Source: CAZGUH01 sp964529005 (GTDB taxonomy: Bacteria > Actinomycetota > Acidimicrobiia > Acidimicrobiales > Ilumatobacteraceae). From it: a DNA stretch of 64,000 bases. Both the position numbers and the translations under genes were made by a program. The DNA is taken from assembly GCA_964529005.1 (NCBI GenBank), contig CAZGUH010000006.1:67070-131069 (forward strand), written 5' to 3'. The notes beneath the pieces are model-generated. The model was not told where the DNA came from and did not search any database. It worked only from the letters and a program-made list of their open reading frames with translations. Shown here piece by piece: positions 7,401 to 16,281 of this stretch (position 1 is the stretch's first letter; each line of letters starts with the position of its first letter).

Positions 7401-9617
7401 GTGGGAACCGTCGACCGGGTGCTGCCGTGGCGTCGCCACCAATCCGCCGCGGCCGACGAGCTGACGCCCGTTCTCAGCACGTATCGCCGGCGGCACCCCA
7501 AGGCGCCGCTGACGATGATCAACCGGGCGTACGAGACGGCCCGCGAAGCACATCGCCACCAGACCCGCAGCTCGGGTGAGAGCTACATCAACCACCCGAT
7601 CGCCGTCGCCCGCATCGTCGCCGACATCGGCCTCGACGAGATCTCGCTCGCCGCGGCGCTGCTGCACGATGCGGTCGAGGACACCGACATCACGTTGGCC
7701 GACGTCGAAGCCGAGTTCGGCGCCGAGGTGGCCGGGATCGTCGACGGGGTCACGAAGCTCGAACGCCTCCAGTTCGACTCCAAGGAAGCGCAGCAGGCCG
7801 CCACGATGCGCAAGATGCTGGTGGCGATGGCACGTGACCTTCGGGTGCTGATCATCAAGCTCGCCGACCGCTTGCACAACATGCGCACCCTCGCCGGCAT
7901 GCCGACCGAGAAGCAGGTCCGCATCGCGCAGGAGACGCTCGACATCTACGCCCCGCTGGCGCATCGCCTGGGGATGCAGGAGCTCAAGCAGCAGCTCGAA
8001 GACCTCGCCTTCGCCTCCCTGTATCCCAAGCGCTTCGCCGAGCTCGACCACCTCGTCGCGACGCGAGCGGGCGAGCGCGAGGTCTACCTCGCGACCTCAC
8101 TGTCCGAGCTGCGCGCCCGGCTCGCCGAGCTGAACATCAACGCCGAGGTCACCGGCCGCCCGAAGCATCTGTGGAGCATCTACGACAAGATGGTCCAGAA
8201 GGGCAAGGAGTTCGACGAGATCTTCGACCTCGTCGCGGTGCGGGTCATCGTCGATTCGGTGAAGGACTGCTACGCCGCGCTCGGCTGCATCCATGGTCGC
8301 TGGCGCCCGGTGCTGGGGCGTTTCAAGGACTACATCGCGATGCCGAAGTTCAACCTCTACCAGAGCTTGCACACGACGGTGATCGGGCCCGGCGGCAAGA
8401 CGATCGAGGTGCAGATCCGCACCCGCGAGATGCACCAGCGCGCGGAGTGGGGCGTCGCCGCGCACTGGGCGTACAAGGACGGCTCGAGCGCCGCGGACAT
8501 CGATTGGCTCAACCGCATCATCGACTGGCAGGCCGACGTCGCCGACCCGGCCCAGTTCATGGAGAGCCTGAAGACGGACCTGGAACAGGACGAGGTCTTC
8601 GTGTTCACCCCCAAGGGACGGGTCATCACGTTGCCCGTCGGCTCCACCACCGTCGATTTCGCCTACGCGGTGCACACCGAGGTGGGGCACGCGTGCATCG
8701 GCGCCAAGGTCAACGGCCGGCTCGTCCCGCTGAACCACGTGCTGCGCAGCGGGGACACGTGCGAGATCTTCACGTCCAAGGTCGAGACGGCGGGGCCGTC
8801 GCGCGACTGGCTCCAGTTCGTCGCCTCGCCGCGAGCGCGCAACAAGATCCGCCAGTGGTTCAGCCGCGAGCGGCGGCTCGACGCCGTCGAAGCCGGCCGC
8901 GAGGAGCTGATCAAGGAGTTCCGCCGGGAGGGCCTGCCCGTCCAGAAGATGTGGGACAACCCCGTGCTCGCCCGTGAGATCGAGCACTTCAGCTACGCAG
9001 ATCTCGACGCCTTGCTGGCGGCGATCGGTGAGCACCACCTGTCGGGCCGTTCGGTGGCGCAGCGCATCGCACGGGCGTTCCGCGGCGGCGGGTCGGAGGA
9101 CCAGTTGCCGACGACGGTCCGCGAGCACCGCAGCCGCCGGCGGCGGCGCGGCCAGGTGGGCATCCACGTCGAGGGCCTCGACGATCTGCTCGTTCGCCTC
9201 TCACGCTGCTGCACCCCGGTGCCGGGTGACGAGATCATCGGCTTCGTCACCCGCGGCCGCGGCGTCAGCGTCCACCGTGCCGATTGCGCCAACGCCGTGT
9301 CGTTGATGGTCGACCAGACGGCGCGCCTGATCGACGTCGAGTGGGACGGGGATCAAGGCGATGCGCTGTTCCGCGCCGCGGTCGAGATCGTCGCCCTCGA
9401 CCGCTCCCGCCTCCTGCGCGACGTCGCCAACGCGCTCAGCGATCACCACGTGAACATCGTCGCGTGCAGCACCCACACCGGGAACGACCGCGTCGCCAAG
9501 ATGCGCTTCGAGTTCGAGATGGCCGACCCCAACCACCTCGAAGCCGTCCTGCGCACCATCAAGACCATCGACGCGGTCTACGACGCGTACCGGCTGGTCC
9601 CGGGCAAGGCGTCGTAG
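7401..9617 (+). CDS. rel: Bifunctional (p)ppGpp synthetase/hydrolase Rel
   Basis: The 738-residue RSH protein carries all expected domains. The HD hydrolase has YINHPIAVARI and LLHDAVEDT near residues 54-95. The synthetase domain (about 240-355) has PKHLWSIYDKM, FDLVAVRVIV and MPKFNLYQSLHTTVIGPGG. A TGS domain starts at about 395 (VFVFTPKGRVITLPVGST), then come a helical segment, a Cys-containing zinc-finger-like region (LSRCCTPVPGDEIIGFVTRGRGVSVHR) and a C-terminal ACT domain. Intact HD residues indicate hydrolase activity as well as synthesis, as expected for a single actinobacterial Rel. It makes and degrades the stringent-response alarmone. The GTG start lies 3 bp after apt. Confidence 0.95.
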   Translation: MGTVDRVLPWRRHQSAAADELTPVLSTYRRRHPKAPLTMINRAYETAREAHRHQTRSSGESYINHPIAVARIVADIGLDEISLAAALLHDAVEDTDITLADVEAEFGAEVAGIVDGVTKLERLQFDSKEAQQAATMRKMLVAMARDLRVLIIKLADRLHNMRTLAGMPTEKQVRIAQETLDIYAPLAHRLGMQELKQQLEDLAFASLYPKRFAELDHLVATRAGEREVYLATSLSELRARLAELNINAEVTGRPKHLWSIYDKMVQKGKEFDEIFDLVAVRVIVDSVKDCYAALGCIHGRWRPVLGRFKDYIAMPKFNLYQSLHTTVIGPGGKTIEVQIRTREMHQRAEWGVAAHWAYKDGSSAADIDWLNRIIDWQADVADPAQFMESLKTDLEQDEVFVFTPKGRVITLPVGSTTVDFAYAVHTEVGHACIGAKVNGRLVPLNHVLRSGDTCEIFTSKVETAGPSRDWLQFVASPRARNKIRQWFSRERRLDAVEAGREELIKEFRREGLPVQKMWDNPVLAREIEHFSYADLDALLAAIGEHHLSGRSVAQRIARAFRGGGSEDQLPTTVREHRSRRRRRGQVGIHVEGLDDLLVRLSRCCTPVPGDEIIGFVTRGRGVSVHRADCANAVSLMVDQTARLIDVEWDGDQGDALFRAAVEIVALDRSRLLRDVANALSDHHVNIVACSTHTGNDRVAKMRFEFEMADPNHLEAVLRTIKTIDAVYDAYRLVPGKAS

Positions 9618-9631
9618 GCGTCGTCGACGCC
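9617..9631. terminator. Short GC hairpin between convergent rel and fkbM
   Basis: GGCGTC-gtc-GACGCC begins at the last base of the rel stop codon. There is no T-tract, so termination is only a guess. It is one of few structures in the 53-bp convergent gap. Confidence 0.25.
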
Positions 9632-9670
9632 GACGAAACCTGTGCGGTCAGTCCGCGCTGAGCGACCCCG

Positions 9671-10492
9671 TCAGGCGGCGGCGCGGCGGACGAACGTGTC
9701 CTCACCGCGGATCTGCTCGAACCCGAACTGGCCCTCGGTCGCGCGGTAGAAGGCCCGGCTGCACCCGGAGCGGAAGCGGTCGTGCAGCTCAATGGCGATC
9801 GCGCCGATCTTCCACATCCACGGTTGCGGCCGCTCGAACACCTCGACCTCGGCGCCTTCCACGTCAACCTTCAGGATGTCGACGTGGTCGAACCCGAAGC
9901 GGTCCATCAACGCGTCGACCGTGTATGCGTCGACCTCGCCGAGGCTCTGGGCCTCGGCTGGCACGTCGCTCGCCGACGCCGTGCGATAGCCGTCGGGGCC
10001 GACGCCCGGGTCGGTCAGCACGATCGAGCCGTTCTCCTTCCACAGAGCGCCGCGAACGGGCGTGATGTTCGCGTACGCGGCGACGTTGCGCTGGAGCAGC
10101 GCGAAGTTCGCGCTGTCGGGCTCGAGCGCCACGATCTTCGCCTTGGGAAAGCGGGTGGCGTACCAGATGCTGGCGAACCCGACGTTGGCGCCGGCGTCGA
10201 TGATCGTGCTCGCGTCACCCACGTAGGGGAAGTCGTACCCGTCGTCCGCGATGACGTGGAAGAACGTCTGCCAGTCGCCGCTGCGGATCAGGAACGGCTC
10301 GAGGTAGCCCGGCCAGCTGACCTCGCTGAGCGCGATTCCGATGCCGAGCAGCCGGCGGACCATCACGACGACACCGAGCCGCCAGCCAAAGCCTTCCACC
10401 AACCGTACGAACCGCCAGGCAAGGCCGGCGGCCACCAGCACAGCCTCGACGATGTGGTGGCACAGCTTGGTCACGGGACCGGTCTTCTTCAT
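9671..10492 (-). CDS. FkbM family SAM-dependent methyltransferase
   Basis: A 273-residue protein with SAM motif I IIDAGANVGFAS at about residues 97-108, VALEPD as the acidic loop, and the FkbM hallmark VDILKVDVEGAE near residue 210. These enzymes O-methylate sugars or other hydroxyls in glycan and secondary metabolism; the substrate here is unknown. The ATG at 10492 is preceded by GAGGTG at 6-nt spacing and a TACGAT box, and avoids running into hisS. It is the only minus-strand gene in the otherwise co-oriented rel-hisS-aspS block, with no glycan genes nearby. It looks like a late insertion, but no flanking repeats are visible. Confidence 0.85.
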   Translation of the reverse strand: MKKTGPVTKLCHHIVEAVLVAAGLAWRFVRLVEGFGWRLGVVVMVRRLLGIGIALSEVSWPGYLEPFLIRSGDWQTFFHVIADDGYDFPYVGDASTIIDAGANVGFASIWYATRFPKAKIVALEPDSANFALLQRNVAAYANITPVRGALWKENGSIVLTDPGVGPDGYRTASASDVPAEAQSLGEVDAYTVDALMDRFGFDHVDILKVDVEGAEVEVFERPQPWMWKIGAIAIELHDRFRSGCSRAFYRATEGQFGFEQIRGEDTFVRRAAA

Positions 10493-10520
10493 CGGGCGCA
10501 CCTCGGGGTCTGGGATGTCG

Positions 10521-10526
10521 ATCGTA
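10521..10526 (-). promoter_or_regulatory. -10 box TACGAT of the fkbM gene
   Basis: TACGAT on the minus strand lies about 28 nt before the ATG, leaving a short leader that carries GAGGTG as ribosome binding site. No good -35 is seen. Confidence 0.35.
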
Positions 10527-10626
10527 CGCCGCGCGCCAAGTCGACGAGTCGGGTTGACGAGACCTTGCCGACGAAGCGCCGTGAGGACCACGCCGACGGG
10601 ACCCGAGCCCGCCCGGGATCGCCCGT

Positions 10627-10632
10627 TAGCCT
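10627..10632 (+). promoter_or_regulatory. -10 box TAGCCT of hisS (leaderless type)
   Basis: TAGCCT ends 8 nt before the GTG at 10641 and selects this start. Confidence 0.5.
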
Positions 10633-10640
10633 GCAAGGCC

Positions 10641-11918
10641 GTGCCGAAGTTCCAGACCAGCCCGGGGATGCGCGACATCCTGCCGCCCGAGTCGGCGCGC
10701 TGGCGGGCGTTCGTCGACACGTTCGGTGACCTTGTCGGCGCAGCGGGCTTCGGTCAGGTGATCCCGCCGCTGCTCGAGGACCTCGAGGTGTTCAAACGCG
10801 TCGGCGAGGCCACCGACGTGGTGACGAAGGAGATGTACGACTTCGTCGACAAGGGCAATCGCCACGTGACGTTGCGTCCGGAGCAGACCGCCAGCGTCTG
10901 CCGGGCGTTCGTCCAACATGCGCCGCCGACACCGTGGAAGGTCTGGTACGCAGGCTCGAACTTCCGCTACGAGAAGCCCCAGCGCGGCCGCTACCGCCAG
11001 TTCGACCAGGTCGGCATCGAGGTGCTCGGCGCCGACGATCCCTACCTCGACGCCGAGGTCGTCGCGCTCGGCTGGCGGTTCTTCCAGAAGCTCGGCCTGC
11101 GCCAGGTCACGCTGCTGCTCAACAGCCTCGGCGAACCCGACGATCGGGGACGCTACGTCGCCGCGCTGCAAGCCCACTTCGCCGCCAACGCCGATGCGCT
11201 CACGCCGCAAGCGCGCCAGACGCTGGAGAAGAGCCCGTTGCGCGTGCTCGACTCCAAGCGTGAGGGCGACGCCGAGGTGATCGGCGCCGCCCCACAGATC
11301 GTCGAGTTCCACAGCGACGCCGCCGCGGCGCACTTCGAGACGGTGCAGCGGGGCTTGCGCGCCCTCGGCGTGCCGTTCCGCCTCGAGCCGAAGCTGGTGC
11401 GCGGCCTCGACTACTACCGGCGCACGACGTTCGAGTACCAGAGCGGCGTGCTCGACTCGGCGCAGAACGCCATCGGTGGGGGAGGCCGCTACGACGGCCT
11501 GGTGGAAGACCTCGGTGGGCCCGCCACCGCGGGCATCGGTTTCGCTCTCGGCGTCGACCGCACGCTGCTCGCGTGCGACGACGAGGAAGTGTTCCCGCCG
11601 CCGCCGAGCGCCGTCGACGTGTTCGTCGTCGACACCACCGGAGGCCAGGAGGCGCTCGTGCTCACCGCGCAGCTGCGCGGCGCCGGGATGCGCGCCGATC
11701 GCGCCTACGAGAACCGCAGCATGAAGAGCCAGATGAAGGCCGCCGACCGCAGCGGCGCAGCGGTCGCCGTCATCGTCGGTTCGAACGAGCTCGCCGAGGG
11801 AACGGCCGTCGTACGCCCGTTGCGCGGCGAGGGCCACGGCCAGACCGTGGTCGCCCGCGACCGCCTGATCGACTCCGTCCAGTCCCTCCTCGTCTCCCAG
11901 ACTTTCGTCAGAAAGTGA
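10641..11918 (+). CDS. hisS: Histidine-tRNA ligase
   Basis: Class II synthetase charging tRNA-His. The GTG start gives 425 residues beginning VPKFQTSPGMRDILPPE, the normal HisRS N-terminus. Motif 2 is WYAGSNFRYEKPQRGRYRQF, the histidine-specific signature is LVRGLDYYRRTTFEYQ (about residues 250-265), and motif 3 contains GGGGRYDGLVEDLGGPATAGIGFALGVDR split over two adjacent stretches. The C-terminal anticodon-binding domain follows (VDVFVVDTT onward). aspS starts 4 bp downstream, the usual hisS-aspS pair. An open frame extends upstream of the GTG but has no HisRS similarity. Confidence 0.96.
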   Translation: MPKFQTSPGMRDILPPESARWRAFVDTFGDLVGAAGFGQVIPPLLEDLEVFKRVGEATDVVTKEMYDFVDKGNRHVTLRPEQTASVCRAFVQHAPPTPWKVWYAGSNFRYEKPQRGRYRQFDQVGIEVLGADDPYLDAEVVALGWRFFQKLGLRQVTLLLNSLGEPDDRGRYVAALQAHFAANADALTPQARQTLEKSPLRVLDSKREGDAEVIGAAPQIVEFHSDAAAAHFETVQRGLRALGVPFRLEPKLVRGLDYYRRTTFEYQSGVLDSAQNAIGGGGRYDGLVEDLGGPATAGIGFALGVDRTLLACDDEEVFPPPPSAVDVFVVDTTGGQEALVLTAQLRGAGMRADRAYENRSMKSQMKAADRSGAAVAVIVGSNELAEGTAVVRPLRGEGHGQTVVARDRLIDSVQSLLVSQTFVRK

Positions 11919-11922
11919 TCCG

Positions 11923-13668
11923 ATGACCGCAGCCACGTCGCTCCGCACCCACCTGTGCGGCGAGCTCCGCAGCGCCCACGCCGGCCAGACCGTCAGCCTG
12001 TGCGGGTGGGTGGCCCGCCGCCGCGAGCACGGCGAGAAGCTCGCGTTCGTCGACCTGCGTGACCACTCGGGCCTCGTCCAGTGCGTCGTCGACAACGCCG
12101 TCGACGTCCGCAGCGAGTACGTCGTGCGCATCACGGGCGTCGTGCGCCCTCGCCCCGAGGGCACCGTGAACGCCAACCTCGACACCGGCGAGGTCGAGGT
12201 CGGCGAGTGCGTCGTCGAGGTCCTGCGCACCGCCGAGCCGCCGCCGTTTCCCATCGACGAGCGCGCCGACAACGTCGACGAGGGCGTGCGCTTGCAGTAC
12301 CGCTACCTCGACATCCGCCGCGAGCGCATGCAGCGCAACCTGCGCATCCGGGCGAAGGTCAACTCGGCGATCCGAGCCTCGATGGAGCGGCAGGGCTTCG
12401 TCGAGGTCGAGACGCCGATGCTGGTGCCGTCGACCCCCGAAGGGGCACGCGAGTTCCTGGTGCCGTCGCGCAAGGAGCCCGGCTCGTTCTACGCGCTGCC
12501 GCAGAGCCCGCAGCTGTTCAAGCAGCTGCTGATGGTCGCCGGGCTCGACCGCTACTACCAGATCGCGCGCTGCCTGCGCGACGAGGACCTGCGCGCCGAC
12601 CGCCAGTACGAGTTCATGCAGCTCGACGCGGAGATGAGCTTCGTGACGCAGGAGGACGTGCTCGCGGCGATCGGGGACGCGGTGCTGTCGGCCGCCGAGG
12701 CGGTGACCGGTGAGCGGCCGGAGAGCATCGACACGATCACGTGGCGCGAGGCGATGGATCGCTTCGGCATCGACAAGCCGGATCTGCGCTTCGGCATGGA
12801 GCTCGTCGAGCTGACCGACGCCTTCGCCACGACGGAGTTCAAGGCGTTCGCCGGCGCCGGGTGCATCAAGGGCATCTGCGCTGCCGGCAAGGCCGACGAG
12901 TTCGGGCGCAACAAGCTCGACGCGCTCACCGATCGAGCCAAGAGGCTCGGGGCCAAGGGTCTGGTGTGGATCAAGGTCGCGGCCGGCGGGACGCTCGAGT
13001 CGCCGGTGGTCAAGTTCCTCTCCGCGCACGAGCAGGCCGCGCTCGTCGAGCGGCTCGGCGCCGCGCCGGGCGACCTGTTGCTGATCGTCGCCGACGAGTG
13101 GATGACGACGTGCGAGGTGCTCGGCCAGCTGCGCAACGACATCGGGCGCCCACCGGTGCACGAGGGCCCGTTCCGCTACGTGTGGGTCACCGAGTTCCCG
13201 CTGTTCGTCGGCATCGACACCACGACCGGCCGGCCGAAGCCGGGGCACCACCCGTTCTGCATGCCGCACCCCGACGACATCGAGCTGTTCGACACCGATC
13301 CGCTCTCCGTGCGGGCGCTGGCCTACGACCTCGTCCTGAACGGCTGGGAGCTGGGCTCGGGCTCGATCCGGATCCACGAGCCGGAGCTCCAGCGGCGTGT
13401 GTTCAACGTGCTGGGCATCGCGGACGACGAGGCCGAGCGGAAGTTCGGGTTCTTCTTGCGGCCGTTCACCTACGGCGCGCCCCCGCACGGCGGCTTCGCG
13501 TTCGGCATCGACCGGCTGGCGGCGCTGCTGGCGGGGGAGGAGAACATCCGCGAGGTCATCGCCTTCCCCAAGACGCAGAGCGGCGCCGACCCCATGACGA
13601 ACGCGCCGACGCCCGCCGATCTCAAGCAACTCGCCGAGTTGGGCATCGCCGTCCGACCGCCGACCTGA
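11923..13668 (+). CDS. aspS: Aspartate-tRNA ligase (bacterial type)
   Basis: The 581-residue length fits bacterial AspRS with the inserted GAD domain. The N-terminal OB-fold anticodon-binding domain includes VSLCGWVARRREHGEKLAFVDLRD. Motif 2 is RCLRDEDLRADRQYEFMQLD, with Leu where Phe is usual. The GAD insertion covers roughly residues 290-410, and motif 3 is GFAFGIDRLAALLAG. Whether it is discriminating or also charges tRNA-Asn cannot be decided from this window. The ATG start lies 4 bp after hisS, and a Nudix gene follows 10 bp downstream. Confidence 0.96.
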   Translation: MTAATSLRTHLCGELRSAHAGQTVSLCGWVARRREHGEKLAFVDLRDHSGLVQCVVDNAVDVRSEYVVRITGVVRPRPEGTVNANLDTGEVEVGECVVEVLRTAEPPPFPIDERADNVDEGVRLQYRYLDIRRERMQRNLRIRAKVNSAIRASMERQGFVEVETPMLVPSTPEGAREFLVPSRKEPGSFYALPQSPQLFKQLLMVAGLDRYYQIARCLRDEDLRADRQYEFMQLDAEMSFVTQEDVLAAIGDAVLSAAEAVTGERPESIDTITWREAMDRFGIDKPDLRFGMELVELTDAFATTEFKAFAGAGCIKGICAAGKADEFGRNKLDALTDRAKRLGAKGLVWIKVAAGGTLESPVVKFLSAHEQAALVERLGAAPGDLLLIVADEWMTTCEVLGQLRNDIGRPPVHEGPFRYVWVTEFPLFVGIDTTTGRPKPGHHPFCMPHPDDIELFDTDPLSVRALAYDLVLNGWELGSGSIRIHEPELQRRVFNVLGIADDEAERKFGFFLRPFTYGAPPHGGFAFGIDRLAALLAGEENIREVIAFPKTQSGADPMTNAPTPADLKQLAELGIAVRPPT

Positions 13669-13678
13669 CTCCACGGCG

Positions 13679-14122
13679 ATGCCAGGTCAGCACTTCCGAG
13701 CGGGGGTGGTCATCGTCGTGCGCCATCTCGACCGCCGCCAGGTCATGGCGGTCGAGCGTGCCGACACGCCGGGAAGCTGGCAGCTGCCCCAGGGCGGGAT
13801 CCACGCCGGCGAGGAGCCCCAGCAGGCCGCCTGGCGCGAGCTGGCGGAGGAGACGGGGCTCGGACCCGACCACGTCGGCGTGGTGGCGGAGTTTCCGGAG
13901 TGGTTGGTGTCGGAATACCCCGACGAGATCCGCGGCCGCTTCGCGCAGCGCAGAGGACAGGCGCACCGCTGGTTCCTGTTCGACGCCCGCAGCGAGGACC
14001 CGCCGGTGCGTCTCGACGCGTCCGAGCTGCGCGACTGGCGATGGGTCGAGCCGCGCTGGCTGATCGACAACGTCGTCACGTTCCGCCAGCCGTCGTACGC
14101 GCAGGTGCTCGGGACGCTCTGA
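13679..14122 (+). CDS. Nudix hydrolase, RppH/NudH-like
   Basis: The 147-residue product carries a complete Nudix box at about residues 39-61 (GX5EX7RELXEEXGL), preceded by GSWQLPQGGIHAGE. The WQxPQGG form and a later RxRFAQRRGQAHRWFLF segment are typical of the RppH / Ap(n)A pyrophosphohydrolase group. That suggests removal of 5' pyrophosphate from RNA or cleavage of dinucleoside polyphosphates. It follows aspS by 10 bp and is probably co-transcribed. Aminoacyl-tRNA synthetases are sources of Ap4A, so the pairing fits, but substrate assignment is inference. Confidence 0.85.
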   Translation: MPGQHFRAGVVIVVRHLDRRQVMAVERADTPGSWQLPQGGIHAGEEPQQAAWRELAEETGLGPDHVGVVAEFPEWLVSEYPDEIRGRFAQRRGQAHRWFLFDARSEDPPVRLDASELRDWRWVEPRWLIDNVVTFRQPSYAQVLGTL

Positions 14123-14133
14123 GCGGGCCGAAC

Positions 14134-14139
14134 TACGGT
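14134..14139 (+). promoter_or_regulatory. -10 box TACGGT of rarA (leaderless type)
   Basis: TACGGT ends 7 nt before the rarA ATG. Confidence 0.45.
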
Positions 14140-14146
14140 CAGCGCC

Positions 14147-15472
14147 ATGCCCGACGACCTGTTCAGCGCCGCCGCCGAGCAGCGGCTGCGCGACCAGGCG
14201 CCGCTCGCTGCCCGGCTGCGGCCGCGCACGATCGACGACGTCGTCGGCCAAGAGCACCTCGTGGGGCCCGGGCGGCCGCTGCGGCGGCTCGTCGAGCAGG
14301 ATCGGCTGACCTCGGCGATCTTCTGGGGCCCGCCCGGCACCGGCAAGACCACCCTCGCGCTGGCGGTCGCAGGGACCACCCGCCGCGCCTTCGAACAGCT
14401 CTCCGCGGTCACCGCGGGCGTGAAGGACGTACGCGAGGTGATCGAGCGCGCCCGCCAGCGCCTCGGCGAGCACGGGCGGGGGACGATCCTGTTCCTCGAC
14501 GAGATCCACCGCTTCTCCAAGGCCCAGCAGGACGCGCTGCTGCCGGCCGTCGAGGACGGGACGCTGACCCTGATCGGCGCGACCACCGAGAACCCCTTCT
14601 TCGAGGTCAACCCGCCACTGCGCAGCCGCAGCACGCTGTTCCGTCTCGAGCCGCTCGATCGCGAGGCGGTGACGACGCTGGTGACGCGAGGGCTGGCCGC
14701 GGAGTCCGCCACCGCCGACCCGGACGCCGTCGAGCTGCTCGTCGACCGCGCAGGCGGCGACGGCCGGCAGGTGCTCACGTCGCTCGAGGTGGCCGTCGCC
14801 CTCGCCCGCCCCGGCGCCGTCACGGTCGAGCACGCGGAGGCGGCGCTCGGAACCAGCGCCTTGCGCTACGGCCGCGACGATCACTACGACGTCATCAGCG
14901 CGTTCATCAAGAGCATGCGCGGGAGCGACCCCGACGCCGCGATCTACTACCTCGCTCGGATGCTGGAAGCGGGCGAGGACGCTCGCTTCATCGCGCGGCG
15001 CATCGTCATCGCCGCCAGCGAGGACGTCGGCCTCGCCGACCCACACGCGCTGGTGGTCGCCGTCGCAGCGGCGCAGGCCGTCGAGCACGTCGGGCTGCCC
15101 GAGGCGCAGCTGAACCTCGCCCAGGCTGTGATCCACCTGGCGACGGCGCCGAAGAGCAACCGTGCTGCCCTGGCGATCTGGAACGCGCGCGAGGCGGTGC
15201 GCAACGGCCTGGTGGGGGAGGTGCCGCCGTGGCTGCGCGACGCGCACTACTCCGGCGCAGCATCCATCGGTCACGGCGCCGGCTACGAGTACCCTCATGA
15301 CGACCCTCGTGGATGGGTCCCCCAGCAGTACCTCCCTGATTCGGCACGGGGGCGCCGCTGGTACGAACCCTCCGCGCACGGTTTCGAACAGGAGGTCGGC
15401 ACGCGCATGCAGCAGCACTCCCGAGACGATCGGGGTGGGGGAGAGCGAACCACCGGCGAGGTCGCGACATGA
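14147..15472 (+). CDS. rarA: Replication-associated recombination protein RarA/MgsA (AAA+ ATPase)
   Basis: A clamp-loader-like AAA+ ATPase acting at stalled replication forks. The 441 residues include the N-terminal PLAARLRPRTIDDVVGQEHL, Walker A GPPGTGKTTLA (about 65-75), Walker B ILFLDEIHRFSK, sensor 1 GATTENPFFEVN and the C-terminal RarA tetramerisation region with LPEAQLNLAQAVIHLATAPKSN and the YEYPHDDPRGW signature. In actinobacteria it usually heads a cluster leading to alaS. Here two small genes follow with 4-bp overlaps, but alaS is not the next gene. Confidence 0.94.
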   Translation: MPDDLFSAAAEQRLRDQAPLAARLRPRTIDDVVGQEHLVGPGRPLRRLVEQDRLTSAIFWGPPGTGKTTLALAVAGTTRRAFEQLSAVTAGVKDVREVIERARQRLGEHGRGTILFLDEIHRFSKAQQDALLPAVEDGTLTLIGATTENPFFEVNPPLRSRSTLFRLEPLDREAVTTLVTRGLAAESATADPDAVELLVDRAGGDGRQVLTSLEVAVALARPGAVTVEHAEAALGTSALRYGRDDHYDVISAFIKSMRGSDPDAAIYYLARMLEAGEDARFIARRIVIAASEDVGLADPHALVVAVAAAQAVEHVGLPEAQLNLAQAVIHLATAPKSNRAALAIWNAREAVRNGLVGEVPPWLRDAHYSGAASIGHGAGYEYPHDDPRGWVPQQYLPDSARGRRWYEPSAHGFEQEVGTRMQQHSRDDRGGGERTTGEVAT

Positions 15473-15849
15473 CCGCGGGAGAGCTCGCCGTGCTGCTTGC
15501 CGCCGTGCTGTGCAGCATCGGCTTCGCTGCCCTGATCGTCGTGCTCGTGCGGGTGCTCGACGGCGTGCGCGCCCTGCGCGGCGAGATCGAAGCCCTGCGT
15601 GCCGAGACCCGGCCGCTGCTCGCAGAGATGCGCGCCAGCGCCGAGCAGACCCGCGTCGCGGTCGACGAGGCCAGAGCCGACCTCGTGCGGTTCGATCGGG
15701 TGCTCGGCTCTGCGGAGGCGATCTCGGGGGTGATGTCGGGAACCGGGCGGGTCACCCGGGCCGCGTTCTCGGCCCCGGTGATCAAGGCCACGGCGTTGGC
15801 GGCAGGAACGGGCCGGGCGGCCCGCCGACTGCGCAGGAGCGCACGATGA
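15469..15849 (+). CDS. DUF948-like membrane-anchored coiled-coil protein
   Basis: 126 residues: one N-terminal membrane helix (about 6-29, LAVLLAAVLCSIGFAALIVVLVRVL), then an alpha-helical stretch with heptad-like Leu/Glu/Arg spacing (LRGEIEALRAETRPLLAEMRASAEQT), then a helix-friendly Ala/Gly tail. This layout and the position directly after rarA match the small DUF948 protein found in actinobacterial rarA clusters. Its function is unknown and the family assignment is by layout and context. It overlaps rarA and the next gene by 4 bp each. Confidence 0.7.
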   Translation: MTAGELAVLLAAVLCSIGFAALIVVLVRVLDGVRALRGEIEALRAETRPLLAEMRASAEQTRVAVDEARADLVRFDRVLGSAEAISGVMSGTGRVTRAAFSAPVIKATALAAGTGRAARRLRRSAR

Positions 15850-16250
15850 TCAAGCGCGCCCGATGGTTCGTGTCCGGCGCCGTCGCAGGCGCGGCCGGCG
15901 TGTCGTACGCCTCGCGCAAGGTCAAGCGGACGGCGGCGCAACTGGCGCCGGTGGAGGTCGCCCGCACGGTCGGCCGCCGGGTGCGCGACCGGGCCCACGA
16001 CATCGGCGAAGCGGTGCGCGACGGTCGTGCGGCGATGCGGGCGAAGGAAGCCGAACTGCGCGCCCTGCGAGACGGCCGCGCGGCCGACGTCCACGAGACG
16101 CTCGCGACGGGGTCCGAGGTGCTCGTCGACGGACGCCCCGCGGCGCCCGGTCAGGTCATCGTCCTGCACCCCGAGCGATCCGACACCACGGCGCAGAACC
16201 ATCCGGCAGTGCGGCACGCGCGCCGCCAGCATCGCCGCCGCTCTCGCTGA
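15846..16250 (+). CDS. Small conserved protein of the rarA cluster (DUF6167-like)
   Basis: 134 residues starting MIKRARWFVSGAVAGAAGVSYASRKVKR: a short amphipathic or weak membrane segment followed by a basic region and a helical part rich in Arg, Ala and Glu (RDRAHDIGEAVRDGRAAMRAKEAELRAL). The tail is His/Arg-rich (RRQHRRRSR). The order rarA, DUF948 protein, small basic protein is the standard actinobacterial order, which supports the assignment. It starts with ATG overlapping the previous stop (ATGA). The molecular role is unknown. Confidence 0.65.
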   Translation: MIKRARWFVSGAVAGAAGVSYASRKVKRTAAQLAPVEVARTVGRRVRDRAHDIGEAVRDGRAAMRAKEAELRALRDGRAADVHETLATGSEVLVDGRPAAPGQVIVLHPERSDTTAQNHPAVRHARRQHRRRSR

Positions 16251-16259
16251 CCGCCATCG

Positions 16260-16281
16260 ACGTGACCGCTCGGCGTCACGT
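16260..16281. terminator. Bidirectional hairpin between convergent genes
   Basis: Perfect 7-bp arms ACGTGAC / GTCACGT with an 8-nt loop lie between the rarA cluster and the convergent aldehyde dehydrogenase, overlapping the latter's stop. The right arm ends in TT only, so it is a weak intrinsic terminator at best. Confidence 0.4.

Noticed and set aside
5319..8051. A 910-codon open frame on the minus strand across secD, secF, apt and rel
   Set aside because: It lies antisense to four well-recognised genes, its translation is compositionally biased (Asp, Arg, His, Leu) without any motif. Long antisense frames are expected at this GC content. The same applies to the frames at 25805-29083 and 44567-47881.
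9618..10640. A mobile element carrying the FkbM gene
   Set aside because: No inverted or direct repeats, integrase or transposase were found at either side.
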